Of a stretch of 64,000 nucleotides of DNA, positions 1-12,781 are shown in pieces. The stretch covers positions 868,001 through 932,000 of the forward strand of contig JAAXNY010000008.1 in NCBI GenBank assembly GCA_013420905.1, in the 5' to 3' direction. Position 1 is the stretch's first letter. Each line of letters starts with the position of its first letter. A model generated the notes under the pieces. That model did no database searches, was not told the DNA's origin, and saw only the letters and a program-made list of their open reading frames with translations. The translations under genes and the position numbers were made by a program. Origin of the DNA: Collybia mongolica. Taxonomy: Eukaryota > Basidiomycota > Agaricomycetes > Agaricales > Clitocybaceae.

Positions 1-3000
1 CAGATTTGACGATAGTATTGGGACTGAACTAGCTAGTCTCGGGTGGAGCTGCAGAATCTATTACAAGTAGATTCCATGTGCCAAGGAAAGCTCTGCCTAA
101 CTTGCTTATCTTATCGTCTTTGATTTGATTCTCCGCTTTTCCTTGTCCACCTCAAAAAAAAAAACAGACTACTACCCAACCATAGACTCGTTACAGTCTA
201 GCATACGACGTGCATAGGTGGCAAACTGTCGAAGGCTGACAAGCTTGCCTTTCCCGCAGACAGACCGTGGCCAATCTACCAACTATACAAGTCACTACTT
301 TGACCACCGCTTCAGGGCCCCCATATTCAAACAATCAGGATGTCAGACAGCTCAGGGTGTTGAAACGAGGGCACAAGAAACACAAATCTGAGTATTTTGC
401 TGGGCTTTCAACTCTACCCAGCGCAACACCCTAGCTATCCTAGACTGTTCTTCAGCAATGTCTCCATCGTAAGGTTCTAAAATCATGATGATTCCCTTGA
501 CAAGGACTCGTTTGTTCAGTACTCCGCGATCATAGAATTTCAAAAGCAAGGCGGCTCCAAAATCCCATTACGGACGCAACCTTAGAGTGAAGTGACCTCG
601 TTTGGCGCACTACCGCTCGACACTTCTCTATACCTCACGCAGCTTGTCCCTTATGACTTGCGGTTCTTTTTTATTCCTATTTTCGTAGTGGGTTTCATGC
701 AATGGATACTTGCAGTCCATCTCGAATTGCGCCGCCTGCTAAGGGTCTCGCTTTGTGAAAAAAACAGACCCATTCTCCACTGGAATCGACTCTCGCGTTC
801 TACGGCTTGTCTTTTCCTTTGCAAGGTGCGGCGAGGGCGTTGTCATTGCGGACACCCCAAGGCGAATGGGATGACTATGTCCTCGATCGAAACGTGAGTT
901 CAGTTGGCATCTGTTCTCTTTGCTTAATGCTGATCCCCAACAGCTCATCCGAAATGTATACCGACACGAATCATTTCACAAAACAGTTACCAAAACCACT
1001 TGCACTTTACTTTCCTCAATGGACTGAACGCGATCTTCTCCAAAGATGAAATATGGAAGTGGCGTTCTGTCTTTATCAATGCCGCTTGATCTCATAATCT
1101 CCGTCGGCCATTTTGTGGCCTTGCCATATAACTTTCTTGAGCGAATGGACAAAGGGGGCAATCGGTTCGGCGAGCTTGTCCAGGTAAAGTCTTCAAGCTC
1201 TGATTATGGGAACTTGAATCGTCAAAGGGGAGATTCAGTTCGGTAGGCGCCACAATGCGAGCTATATATGAAGGAACGACGAACTTCCTTTGTTTGATCT
1301 GCCTACGGGAGACTAGATTCGGGCCATTACATGTTTAAAATGAGCAAGGAAACAATGCTTCGTGCCCGGAAGGTTCCCTCGGTGAAAAGGACTTGCCGAA
1401 CCAATTTTGCCGTTATGATGGTATTCATATAACGAAAGAATAAAATAGGTCGGTGACGACCTGGAAGATTTTACGCCGACAAACGAGGAACTGGGATCAA
1501 ATCACGATATTTTGTTTTCCGCATTTCAAGGTACACCCAGGTCACCTTCTGAAGTAGGATTCATCAAGATACAGCATCAGTGGTCTTTTCAACTGCAATC
1601 TGGTTTTCCACCTCATTAAACATCCACATGTCCAGACCAAAGTCTTTACCGTCCTTGACGGCTATTCTGAGCGCGCTCTTGATGTCCTTTCCCGCCTTCC
1701 ATTTCTTCGCGCCTGTATAAAAGCAATCTTACACATTGATGGTCCCCTTTTCCTCCTCCCTTGACAGTGGATGGCTGTACCAGCGGGCCAGATAGGATAT
1801 AGTCCGACCCATATAGGTTCATAGGCGCCCGACAGTATGCAGCAATAGACATACCGTTCGGGACTGGCCTCGCTGATATATTACCCGGCACTTCTCTCTT
1901 TATGAGGTTAGTTATCTACTTAACACAATTCTTGAACTAACTGGATGTCTTGGGAATCATTAGTAACGCATGCTTCTCTGCATGCTGTTGGTCCCTTCCG
2001 ATAGACAGCGTGCACATTGAAATCGAATTTAGAGCCTTCGGGTCGAGCATTCCCCGTGATCTTGATATTATCGTCGAAAATTGAAGGCCACTCAGACCTA
2101 TCCCTTTAAGACTCATCTCCTGATAAGTCTATTCGTTTCAACACTCGAAAATCACGGTAGGTCGATATTGTTCGGTGCTTCTAACCCCAATATCATCGAT
2201 TAAGAGGTTTTGTCAAGTACATCCGTGGCATCAGTATCAACTCTATCCCCAATACTAATATCTAATATTTGTAGGACCTCCACTTATGTTCCTTGTTCGT
2301 CGGGGGCTAGGTTCTCTTTTTTTCACACAACATATCACCAGGTCGGCCCAAGCTTGATAATCGTTAAGTCCATTCCCATCCACAGGGATAATCCAGGTGC
2401 CGATATTTGAGGCGCTCTTGCTTCTTTTCGTGGGGCTCGAGGTGGGGCTCGGTTTGAGAAGCCTACAAGTTGACGAGTTTCAACTCCACCCGACCAAACC
2501 TCGATCCTCTGAATATGTCTTCTGAATGCCTCGATTTTATTAAGGTGAATTGGATGTGATGGGCCCACTCGGCCCTCCTCCTGTTCCGGTTGTGGCACTC
2601 GCATCAGCGAGTGCTTTCCTAATAGAACGCGTCGAGGTATATCTTTCCGCACCAAAATATTTACTTCCACTTGTTCAATGCATAGCAGACCCTGCAGTCG
2701 AACAAAAAAGACCTCGAGGATTTGGCATACGATGCAGGGATGGTAGCTTATCAGTATATTCGCGCATTTCAGGAGAATGAAGGACCACAGAAAGAAACTT
2801 CCCTTTACCTATGTATCAATTGTATGAAAGGGCAAGCCCTTCTTGTCGTTTTGACCTGTGCGACTAACTGTGATCCCTGAAACCTCACAGGACGATAGAT
2901 CTCATTGTGGACTTTGCGGAAAAAGTCAAAGCAAAAGAAATGGATCGGCTCAACACATCTAAAAAATCCGGCGGGTCCAAGGTTGGATTGATAGAGTGTA

Positions 3001-3290
3001 TCACGCTGAAGACGATAAAAACACGAAACCAGTTTCAGCGAGACTCAAACATAATCCTAGTTGGTTATTCCAAATTTTTATGCAACCCCGACACTGACCT
3101 CTGCAGATCACCGCGGTCTTTGTACGTCTCGCGCCGGCCGTGAGTCTGCCCTCAACTCTCAAGTTCCAGAAGTCCCAGCTTTTACCTTTGATGCAGATGA
3201 AGTGGGGCTATTCCAGCACACCCGCAGTTTGTATCTTCCGTTGTTGTTAGACTCTATGTATAACACCACGATTGATAGATATCCACGGGG
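1..3290. other. No intact gene recognised; decayed coding fragments
   Basis: Only short open stretches in shifting frames. On the plus strand, exon-like pieces read DYVLDRN just before a GT near 895, LIRNVYRHESFH after an AG near 940, and NAIFSKDEIWKWRS near 1030-1070 in a different frame followed by a stop. This looks like a decayed gene whose family I do not recognise. Around 2900-3050 a stretch reads KEMDRLNTSKKSGGSK, also unassigned. It may belong to the upstream half of the cap methyltransferase relic that follows. Confidence 0.35.
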
Positions 3291-3297
3291 GTGCTCA

Positions 3298-4141
3298 TGA
3301 CTCGCCCAGGACGAAAGCCAGGTGACCTCATTCCTTATCTTCACTGGATCAAGATGGCGACGATAGAGAGGTGGAGTATCCCAGTTCTCAGAAGTACGGA
3401 GTCTGCCGCCGTACTTGATATAGCATGCGGAAATGGTAGAGATATTCATAGGTGGAAAGCGGCAGGGGCCAAGTTATACGTCGGCCTTGATTGGAGCAAA
3501 CAACAAATTGCATGGGCGGCGAAGCACCTCGAGACTGTAAACCATTCGCCTGGCACATTTCGCGGCGTCTCTGTCCGAGGTGCAATTCCCGTTCGGTGTC
3601 AAACAATCTGATGTAGTTTCGATTCAGGTTTCCATGCATCTCGTGTGGACGACACAGAAACGAGTAGAGTAAACGTTAAAGAACGTAGGAAAATCTCTAC
3701 GCAAAGGGGGGATTTTGTGGGAACCATGTTCGATGATGAACGAGCGCAATAAGCCTTTTGGGTACAGTGTCTGGCCGGTGCTGAACGAATAAATATCCAG
3801 GGCGATGATTCTAAATTTACCCGCGAGGCGTGAGGTCAATTTGGAAATACCGCATACAAAGTCACTTTCCCAAGCCAAGCCACCCAGGATTTTGGTCGAC
3901 ATTATGTTTTTCTCACTGTTTGGGACATCTGAGAATGGTCAAAGTACCTTGGAAGATCTTTGTCAAAATTGCAAAGCGGCCCGGCCTCCGCTTGACAAAA
4001 TTCAAGAGCTTTAAAAAGGTATATGAGGAAGAGCACACTACCCCTGGTTATAGAAATTTACTTCATGAAATGAATATCGTTGACGAGAATAATAATCTGT
4101 ATATGGACGTGGATCAGTGGGAGGCCGCTAGTACGTTTTGA
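3298..4141 (+). pseudogene. Decayed mRNA cap guanine-N7 methyltransferase copy
   Basis: The intact enzyme (Abd1/RNMT family) methylates the guanosine cap of mRNA in the nucleus. Plus-strand fragments resemble its domain in the right order but in different frames. A SAM-binding motif I read as VLDIACGNGRDIHRW lies near 3409-3455. DVVSIQVSMHLVW follows near 3612-3650 in another frame, then a stop and TLKNVGKSLRKGG near 3670-3710. FGNTAYKVTF lies near 3840-3870 just after an in-frame TGA. The C-terminal block, including KVYEEEHTTPGYRNLLHEM and MDVDQWEAA, runs 3930-4141 after a further frame change. At least two frameshifts and two in-frame stops cannot all be removed by plausible introns, so this is a pseudogene. 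The C-terminal block is the best preserved. Whether the parental gene is elsewhere in the genome cannot be seen here. Confidence 0.7.
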
Positions 4142-4514
4142 ATTAATATCTGCTCTTTAGATTTTTATATCGCATTCATATTTGTTAAAGATGATCAACT
4201 GTGAGAAATTTTGGTCTGAACGCATCTTCGTAGCTCAATGACCCAGGAATGATCGATAGTCTTAAACTCATGGCCAGATTATTCAGTCTTCGCATGTATG
4301 CGAGGAATGTATAGTTGATAGTGTACGATACAGTGGAAAGGTCATCATAGAGACTGGTTTGGGCGTACACAACTAGTACAGGGAATACGGACCAAATACA
4401 GCGTCAATCCAGAAATTAAAGAAATCAGACGGCTTCGTCTGAGCGTGATGTGTCTTCAGGGATTGGGGCGTGAGTATGTCGTAGGGTTGCATCACTAGGG
4501 ATATGTTGTAAGTA
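4142..4514. other. Intergenic, between relic and aquaporin 3' end
   Basis: AT-rich, with no recognisable gene. If the last aquaporin intron is spliced differently, its C-terminal coding tail would extend down to about 4425, because a frame reading DATLRHTHAPIPEDTSRSD lies here on the minus strand. Confidence 0.4.
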
Positions 4515-6012
4515 TCATGGGATAGTGGGTATAAACAAAAATACTTGCGATTTATTCATGAAGCTGTCTTCCCCGGTATAGAGGAATACATCGTATAACA
4601 GTGCGCCTGCCTGGGCGCCTAGAATAGGCGCAATAATAGAGCACCATATCCAGTATTGGCTAATCGGAAGCTGTGAGTTTCTGGGCAATTTGTGTTACTG
4701 TAGGAAATGAAAGACGGCATACTTTCGGAATGTGTACACAGCCTTTCCATACCCTACCATGGATGATAGGAGGCGTGGGCCAAAATCGCGAGCAGGGTTT
4801 ACACCAAAGCCTGTGAGAAGGTGATATTTGTACATTTAGTGGGAAGATACCAAGAAATTAGGTTTACCAGTGCCCATTCCGAGGGATGTTGCCAGACCCA
4901 TTATGACAAAGGCGAGGACCAGCGGGGCAAGGCCGCTAGGCGGAGCAAGGTTCTTCTTGTCTGACATAGCGAAGACAGTGACTGCAAGGATTGCAGCACC
5001 TAAGAACTCAGAGAAAAAGCACGAGACGTTCGTCAAGTAAGGCGCCTGAAGTTATGGCAACAAGAGTGAGATATAATCGTAATGCCATTGGCGTGTTGAG
5101 CTTACGGCGAAAATTCCGAAAAGGCCCGCGGTGTCCATTGTGCGCACACCGCGGCCACCCTCGAAAATGTCGATAGCATGGAAATAAGTTGCATACACAA
5201 TTGCAGCTCCCACGAGACCACCGGTGACTTGCGCCAGGATATAGGACTGCGTTGTGTGATAATATAAATAAACCTAACCATGAGATTAGAGATTTTGACT
5301 TACAGGAACTTTCTTCCATGAAAAGCCTCGGAAAGTTGCAAGCGATAGTGTGATCTGTGGGGAACTGGTTTAATTTTAGGGAGATTGATTGCTGCTGGCG
5401 AGACCTACAGCGGGGTTGATGTGACCACCAGATATGCCACCGGAGACCCAAGCGCCCAAAGCTATACCCACAGCCCACCCAACACACACCGAGAAATAAT
5501 CCTAACAAAAACCGAATTGGAGTGAATGTGAGTTATCGGAGCGAACAAAAACTTACTCCTTTGGGAGAAGGAACGACGCCCGGGTTGGAAGAAAGCAGGA
5601 CCTGGCATTGAACTCCAGTGCCAAATATAACTAGTATAGCAGTACCAAGAAATTCGGCAGCAGGTTCACGAAGAGCTTTCCTGAAATTTCAATTGCTGAG
5701 TTAGGAAGGGATATTTCTTTGCTGAAGCCAAAATTCATACCGATATGTAGACCAATAGCTCGAGTTGGTATCTACAGTGTCGTTCTCAAATGTTTGCTCT
5801 TGACGAAGAGTGGAGGCGCGAGAGATGCTCCATCTTTTGGTATCAGAGAACTTTGGGAGCGACATGAGAGCGGACACGAGCGAAGGAGATCGTCGAAGGT
5901 GTGAAGACTGGGCTTGAGGAAGTCGATATGGAGAGAAGGGGCTGCTTTTGTAGTCGAGGTAAAAATAAATTTTACAAAACTTGAGACTCAGATAGTCACT
6001 TGAGACGCTCAT
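4515..6012 (-). CDS. Aquaglyceroporin (MIP family channel)
   Basis: Plasma-membrane channel for water and glycerol-like solutes. Minus-strand exons: 6012-5741, 5680-5557, 5501-5409, 5354-5304, 5246-5106, 5045-4868, 4810-4723, 4680-4515; phases are continuous. The first Met gives 370 aa. A more family-like start is the Met at 5865 (321 aa), after which comes [13 protein letters not shown], the usual first helix. Six hydrophobic segments are present. The first pore motif reads GGHINPA followed by [11 protein letters not shown]. The second reads [10 protein letters not shown]; the Asp after NPAR is characteristic of glycerol-conducting members. The last intron is only 42 nt, forced by frame, and the tail after [10 protein letters not shown] is uncertain. 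An alternative splice would add a hydrophilic tail further 3'. The family call is firm, the two ends less so. Confidence 0.88.
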
Positions 6013-7271
6013 GATTTTTTTTTCCTTTCGGGAGTAAGGCGGGAATGAGAAGCTGACAGCATCAAATGAAATCGAGGGACCACCGAAACGGCATTTCAGC
6101 TAAACCTACAGTGTCCAAGTGACCATGCTAGGTGTCCGGGATGTGCCAGGTCGAACGAATGCGAGTTGACGTTGTTTCTAAAGATTAATTCTGCTCTGCA
6201 GCGGCGCTCACTTGGAACGAGGGATTGTCGCTGTAAAGGCCGAATTTACCAAGAGAACCCTGAACATGAGGCTTAGGGTTGTCGTAGGCTGTTTAAAACC
6301 TCCTAGAGAGACAATGCAGGCTATGGGACGTCATCCGGAATAGGCTTGGGATGTAAAGAACACCTAAAGATACAAGGTTCGGAATGGTGTATAAATGGAT
6401 GGCTTCCATGCGTTTAGCTTACATCTCGCAAACATGAAGTAGTGCCATCACTCACGAGAGCCCTACTCAATGTGGTGCAACATGAACTGCGGTGTCTAGT
6501 TCCTGAATAGACACTAGAGAAACTTTGAACGAGTGTCCGCAAACGATTGGCTGCCACATTTCCGCTCAGACCAAACTTAATACCGGTTGACACGATACAG
6601 CTTGAATGCTTGGTGGCGACGCGACGCCGTCATTGTCGCCAAACGGAAGGGCTGAACTGCATTCAGTCGGGGTCCAGTCAAGCAAATTAGAGGAATGGTA
6701 TCGGTAACGGAACAAAGCGAAGGAGGCCAATCGTTGCGAAAAGGCAGATTACAAACCTAATCTGGCCGAAAAGTGAGTAATTCGGAAATAGCTAGTTGGC
6801 TTGACCTAGTTTGTATACAATTTTTGATCGCAGATCAGTAAAACTCGAAGCGAGGAATTTGGCTCGGAAGCACAGAACACCTGAGGCTGTTTTGAGAACT
6901 GCAACCACATACCGTCATGTACTGGATGCCAACATTAGTACACCGTGTCAGACCAAGGGCTGGCGACCAGTGTTGTGTATGTAACAGGATTCCGGTCGCG
7001 TGTTTCCTGTGTCAAGGGTACTTATTGGCCCTGCATGATGGAAATTTTTTCATTTGAGCAATGACCCACATAGCCCCGTCGCTAGGTAAACTCATGGTCA
7101 TGATACAAGCGCTCGTCGCACGATAGCAAAAATACTGATTTAACAGCGTCTATGAGAATGAAATAATCAGTCGTGTATTGTACATGGCTTCCGCCTCATA
7201 GAAACGAATATGAGATATCGTTACCGAGCAAGATTGCGGCTGTATTTGAATTGAACGTTCAAAGTCCGAAG
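6013..7271. other. Intergenic, no gene seen
   Basis: About 1.26 kb between the 5' end of the aquaporin gene and the 3' end of the anoctamin gene. Only stop-rich short frames on both strands; nothing recognised. Confidence 0.5.
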
Positions 7272-9773
7272 CTAAACCTCCTTCGAGACCCTCATGATCT
7301 CCTCCAACCCCTCATCGTTATCCCAAAAGTCCGCCCCTTCCTCGTTCTGGACCAACCTTTCCCCATTCTCTTCGGCCCTATCTCCTACTATTGGACTGTG
7401 GGTCAATTTTTTCGCTTTCTCATCCTCAACCACGCCTGCCAGAAATTTCTCTTTGACATCTCGTTCATCCCTTTTTCGCTCTTTGACTTCTTCACTTCCA
7501 TTCCACACGAGCATCTCCATGACGTGCCGTATAATGACTCGTAATACCATGTATCCATGGCTTGCTGCCAGGGCGATTAGTAGTGCCGTCATGAGCAGCT
7601 CTCGTGTCGCCCCGACGTTCTGATCCGCGCCACTATCAGGCGCTTGCACGCCGGAAGCTGAGAATAAATGTTGATGCACTTTGTCGAGCTGCGACATGTG
7701 TCCACTAGGTGTAGCCGAACATCGACTCTGCGAGCGCGGACAGAACAAGTACACAAGCGCCGAGTTGGTCAGAGCCGAAAGCCAGGTGAGGAACGTAAGC
7801 GTGTCAAGCCAGGGTCCGATTGTATCTGTGCGCGCCGGAATCGGTCGTCGGTTGTGTACTGTCATTTTGAACGCATCGGAACGGAGCTCCAAGAAGTTGT
7901 TTAGAAGAGCCATGACTGTAGAACTGTATCAGTTATATGCGCTTCACTGAGAAGCAAAAGTGATATACCGGGCGCTAACGGCCATATTGTTGACCACATA
8001 GCCACGTAGCCAAATTGCGTAACCATCTCACTGTAATCTCCAAAAAGCTCATATTCAGGCAAAGCGATCTCCGCCCTTACCCTGTCCAGGAACTCCCGCT
8101 CTTCCATCCCTCCCTTTTCCTTCTCATCCTCAAAAACCACTCTTTTTTTGACTCCATTCTTTTCTCCAGGGCTGCCTGGCGTCACCCTGGCCTTCTTTGC
8201 ATTCCTGAATCCCGCCACGCGACGTAACACAAACGGCAAGCCGACTTCCATAAATGTATTGATGATCTGGTTCGTCACAGTGTAAGCGAACATTTGATCT
8301 CGCAGTCTTCCCGGTTTCAACTTCAGTCGTGCATTGGTGGTGTCCATGTCCCAAAATCCGCCAGTGGGCCCAGCAACCTTTTTCTCGATGAAACCATCGC
8401 TTGTCGTGGAGTTGGTAGTACCCTTGAGGCTGCCATTGGTAGTTTCTTGAAAAAGCCATACCTGTACGAGTTGCATTACCCCTTCGCCGAAAGGAACATA
8501 GACGAAAGCGCTGAGGGCCAAACCTAGGTAGGCAACCAACGCACTCAGCGCAAACGTCTTCAGTGTCAAAGATGCGGTATGAGAAGAGAAGTGCGCGTGG
8601 TTTTCCCATCTCGTCAGGGCTCTAGCTAGATATTGGTAGATTGCCAGGAAGCGCGGAACAAGCGCTACGAAAAGTATAGTAGGGCTGAATGACTGTTGGA
8701 ACTTTCAATTCGCAGAACAATATTGCTGTATTAACTTAAATAATGACTTACTATGAACTTATGGCCAGGTCCGGTGTACAATTGTGTGACAAATGCCTCG
8801 AAAACGAATATTCCGGTCAGGAGAGCACCCAAGATCCCTGCAAAGAGCAGTAGAACAGGAAGGCTCGCCACCATGCGAATTTCACGTTTCCACCAGGGAA
8901 AGTTCGGTATATATTCTGCGCGCCGTTTCTCCACACGGAATGAACCACGAGTGCCAAAACGAAGCGAGATAATACGCTCCCGAACGCGCCACCATTCTAC
9001 AAAAACAAGAGACCACACGAAGACGAGCATAGAATAGGTGGGAGAATATGGCGTGCCAAAGAAGTAGAATGCTATGCCGAGCAGGGCGGGGATAATAAGG
9101 GCTTTCGTGTAGGACGATAAGAAAGCAAAGTACAGTGCAACAGAGTCGCCAAACTAAAATGAACATTAAAAGTAGCCCTGTAGAAAGAAGTAATATGTCT
9201 CACCTGCTCACGAATTTTGCCTAACTGGACGGAAGCAATATGTCGAGGGGTCCAACTCCGAATCCAAGCCTCGTTGAACTCTCGGTCATGCAGAGCCATG
9301 ATGGACTCTACCAAGTCCCACTCAGACGACCCAGGAGCGATTCCTAGGCCTCCGTCCGCTGGCATTGATGTGACAAACGTATAAACGAGGCGAAGGCGGT
9401 CTGCGGAAGATAGAGGTGGAACATCACCACTTGCGCCAACCGGCATGGTCGGCAAACCCGACAGGAAATCTGAGTGCCTGATAAAAAAAAACAATACGTT
9501 CAAATTTTCATGAACGTCGCATCTTGCGACTCACCTCTCTCGTTTTATGAGATTATTGACGTGATTCTGGGGGCATGACACAAACACCAAGAGGTGGCCC
9601 AAGGACTCTCCACGTCTACCGACAGCCTTGAGACCTGCATAGGTAAGGGTGTCGATGAGTCGAGAGTATTGTTGTTCAGCCTTCCGGGAGTCCGCGCGAA
9701 TTTGTGCCTTGGAAAGACTGGTTTTCTTCGTTGCACGAAACGCAATGACCAGGTCGACCTCTGGTGGGGTCAT
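7272..9773 (-). CDS. Anoctamin/TMEM16 (Ist2-like) membrane protein
   Basis: Likely an ER or plasma-membrane tether/scramblase-type protein of the DUF590 family; yeast Ist2 links cortical ER to the plasma membrane. Exons 9773-9535, 9477-9204, 9153-8752, 8701-7969, 7915-7272 sum to 763 aa with continuous phases. The N-terminal cytosolic region starts MTPPEVDLVIAFR. It is followed by FGDSVALYFAFLSSYTKALI, the typical first helix region. Later helices include WWKREIRMVASLPVLLLFAG and EMVTQFGYVAMWSTIWPLAP, the latter a hallmark of anoctamin helix 4/5 with the exon junction just after it, and LELRSDAFKMT. The C-terminus is a charged Glu/Lys-rich tail. I chose the ATG at 9773 because an upstream in-frame ATG would add hydrophobic residues unlike the family. 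Transport activity cannot be judged from sequence alone. Confidence 0.92.
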
Positions 9774-10157
9774 ACTCCTTAACAACCTCAGAATAAGAAG
9801 AAATTCGTTTCTAGTCGTTAAGTTTTGAGTTGAAAGAATATGTGATTGACGTAGGCGGGCGTCGTGAATGACGAACAACCACCAGACTCCCAAGCCTCAG
9901 ATCACGTGAGAAAAACGCGTCAACAACGCGACATAAAAGGGTCCCTTGCAATTTAAAATTATCCTCATACGCTCTAGTCTGAATACGTCATGTAAGAAAC
10001 TAGTCCAATATGTAGTCCAATAATGCCTTCGAATTCAAGCTCCATATTAAAAGGGAATAAATCCTACACCGCCTCAACTGTTCCCCCACGTGTCACTAAA
10101 GGCATATCCGACTGGCCTGTTGCATTCAAATTTCAAGGGATAGTGAAATTTGAATGG
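9774..10157. other. Intergenic, no gene seen
   Basis: About 380 bp between the 5' end of the anoctamin gene and the 3' end of the methyltransferase gene. AT-rich, with no coding signal recognised; it should contain the anoctamin promoter. Confidence 0.5.
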
Positions 10158-12781
10158 TCAAACATTTTCGCCAAGCGAACCGGCATTTAACTTTGTCGCC
10201 ACATACACATGAAAGGTGCGAACGTGGGTTAAGTCGGTGCCAGAAAAGGGGGGCTGAGAGTTTGTAGTATGTCTGGTGCCTTGGGTACCGTGGCGGCGTG
10301 CCATGAAGGTCGAATCGGAATCAAAGCGCCGCCGTAGGAATCTAGGCCAGCAGGTTAAATCAAAAACGAGATAAACAAAACGTGTGGAGTACCCCTCATA
10401 GTTCCTCAAAGCTTCCAAAAATGTGTCCCCGTGAAGACTTGATCCCTTTGCTCCGCGCTCAACAAGCAGATCCTCTGTGGCTAATAATATACACGGATGT
10501 TTTGTTGCATGAACCTCGAGCTCCGCAGGCTTGACGGGAATAAATGTGGAAGGCCAGAGGACCAGACCAGGAGACTGGGCCAGAACGTTTGATGCGTGCC
10601 CAGACGACTCGCTACTGCCTCCACGAAACGACCCTCCATGTCCAGCATTTGGTGGAGCCAGCATAAGGTGCATTGTACTAACTTCCCTCGCTTGCCCAAA
10701 AACTCGCATGAGCAAGTCTGGAACAAATTCGGAGGGTCTGATACTGATACCGAAGTCGTCAAAAAGCATGTGTTCGAACTGATCTTCGATCTCTTGCGAA
10801 GCGGTAGCTTGCTGGGACCACTGTGAATCAGTCTTGGAGGGCGGATGTGACGTGGAAGCATACGAGGTCGGAGGCCGTATTGAGTGTGAGGTGCGGTCAT
10901 TCCTACTGGAGTTCGAGTGGGAAGAAGAAGGAGAAGAAGCACCCGGCGTGGGTACTTTGCCATACGGAAAGAATATTTGATCATCGATCAACTCCAAGCG
11001 ACCACCAACGGTTAGGACACGACGAACCTCAAGGAGGACGCTCTCCCATTCATCCCTAGGAATACAAAGAGTCAAATTTGCCATTCTAACAAAGTCGAAT
11101 GACTTGTCGGGAAAGGGTAACTTTTGCTTCAAGCTAGCGGGGGACAATTGGATGAGTAGATACAATGTATGGATCATCAAATAACTTACAAATTTCCTTG
11201 AACGAACATGATGCTACCTGCCACCCCTTGCCTTACAGCCGATGGCCACATATCTTTGGTCACATCTACCATATCGAAGCCAGTAACTCTAGTTCCGGTT
11301 CTTTTCCAGAACAAAGCGGCTTCCAATAGCCAGTAGCTAGGTACTGAGCCGTCAAAAGCTGCAAAAATAAGAGCAGCAAGATGGCTTACCCCTGACCACA
11401 TCCAAGATCGAGGGCGGAGGAAGGAGGGGAGCCTCCGAAGTCATGAAAGGCAGGAGATGCAGTCGGATTCAGTCGGCGCAAGAGCTCCCCCGTTCTCCGA
11501 TCACTGGGGCACATGAGATGAGCGATGAGAAAGGCAGATACGATCAGCCACGTACTGGTCGAGGAGGATGAAATCATATGATTTGGACGGGTAACAGTTT
11601 AATTGTTGATGGTTCGTCAGAGATGTACGCCCAAGTGGGGATGTAGGAGGGGGAACGGTCTGTACTTTCTTCTTTCCAAATGAGATGCCTAAGAATCGCG
11701 GCCGGGCCATACTCAAAGGCATCGATGGTTCGGCTGCGGAGTACATTCCAGGTCGTGCTGGAGAAGATATGACTGAAGGAGGCTCTGAATTGCCTTCCGA
11801 TCGTCTCCAGGACCCCGATGTATCTGCCGAGGAAATCGAGGATCGGGGTGACCTTGACTGCCGATGTGGCGCTGAGAGTTGGGGAGGCTCAGTCGAGGAC
11901 CTCCCATGGGCAGCAAAGGACATCGAGTATCCGGGCATAAAAAGGTTCACGCTTGACATTGGAATGACTGCTGGTGACGCTACTGGTGCATCGGCCAATT
12001 TGCTCTGCTTCCGGTCCTTGTTTCGTTTTCCTCGCTGTTTGGAACGCTGAGTGCCAATGCTGGACACTTCTGTAGTGCTTGATGCAGGGGACGATGGAAA
12101 TGATGATGATGGTATTGGCGTCGACGGCGATTGTGGTGTTTGAGTCGTTGGTGGTGTGTTTGACTGGGAGGTTGAGTGGCCCGCTTTTGAAGTCTCGGAG
12201 AGAGCTGAAGGGCCGCCGGACGCCAGAACAGACTGATGCCTCAGTATTCTAATCGGTGAAGGGGATGATACACCTATATCTCTCCTTTGAACATTAGCAG
12301 AACTCGACTGAGGTTTTTGCGCATGAGCCAAATATGGGGAATTATGTGGTAGGGTAACAGAATTATGGTCGGGAATTTTCAGAGCCGATGATAAATGATC
12401 AGAGAGGTCGTCCAGCCCGAACCTAGGGTGCGATGACACGATTTCTCTATGAGAATCGTATCGGGTAGAAGTATGATGTCGATGTGGTGGGCCTTGGGTT
12501 GTGGAAATGGGCGAAGGGCCAGGTGGTTTGGCTTCTGATAACCTCACTGAGCCCGAACGATCATGATGCGAGGTGTCATGTGGAGAACGCAAATCAGCCC
12601 TTTGATGTCGAAAATGTTTACCTGATGAGCTTGGTGACGCAGAGACTAATGTCGTGGGCAATCCGGATGGGAGCACGGAGGTGTTGGAGGACATGAATTG
12701 TGCTGTCTCTAACGATAGTGAATCCGCTGCCCTAGAGAGAAACCCTTTGGGGGGTGATCTGTTGTTACTGGAGGACGGCAT
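10158..12781 (-). CDS. SAM-dependent methyltransferase with long disordered N-terminus
   Basis: Exons 12781-11556, 11503-11390, 11336-11190, 11133-10158; all phases agree and give 820 aa. The first 400 residues are Ser/Pro/Thr-rich low complexity. The class I Rossmann fold then begins: motif I reads LDLGCGQGYWLLEAALFWK across the second intron, motif II contains TGFDMVDV, and FPDKSFDFVRMANLTLCIP plus RRVLTVGGRLELIDDQIF give the motif III-IV region. Another Ser-rich insert (about residues 620-660) follows, then a conserved C-terminal extension with LRRRFDSDSTFMARR. This arrangement is common in agaricomycete proteins of unknown substrate. The fold supports methyl transfer, but the substrate is unknown. 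The Ser-rich start suggests regulation by phosphorylation or a scaffolding role, which is inference only. Confidence 0.88.
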
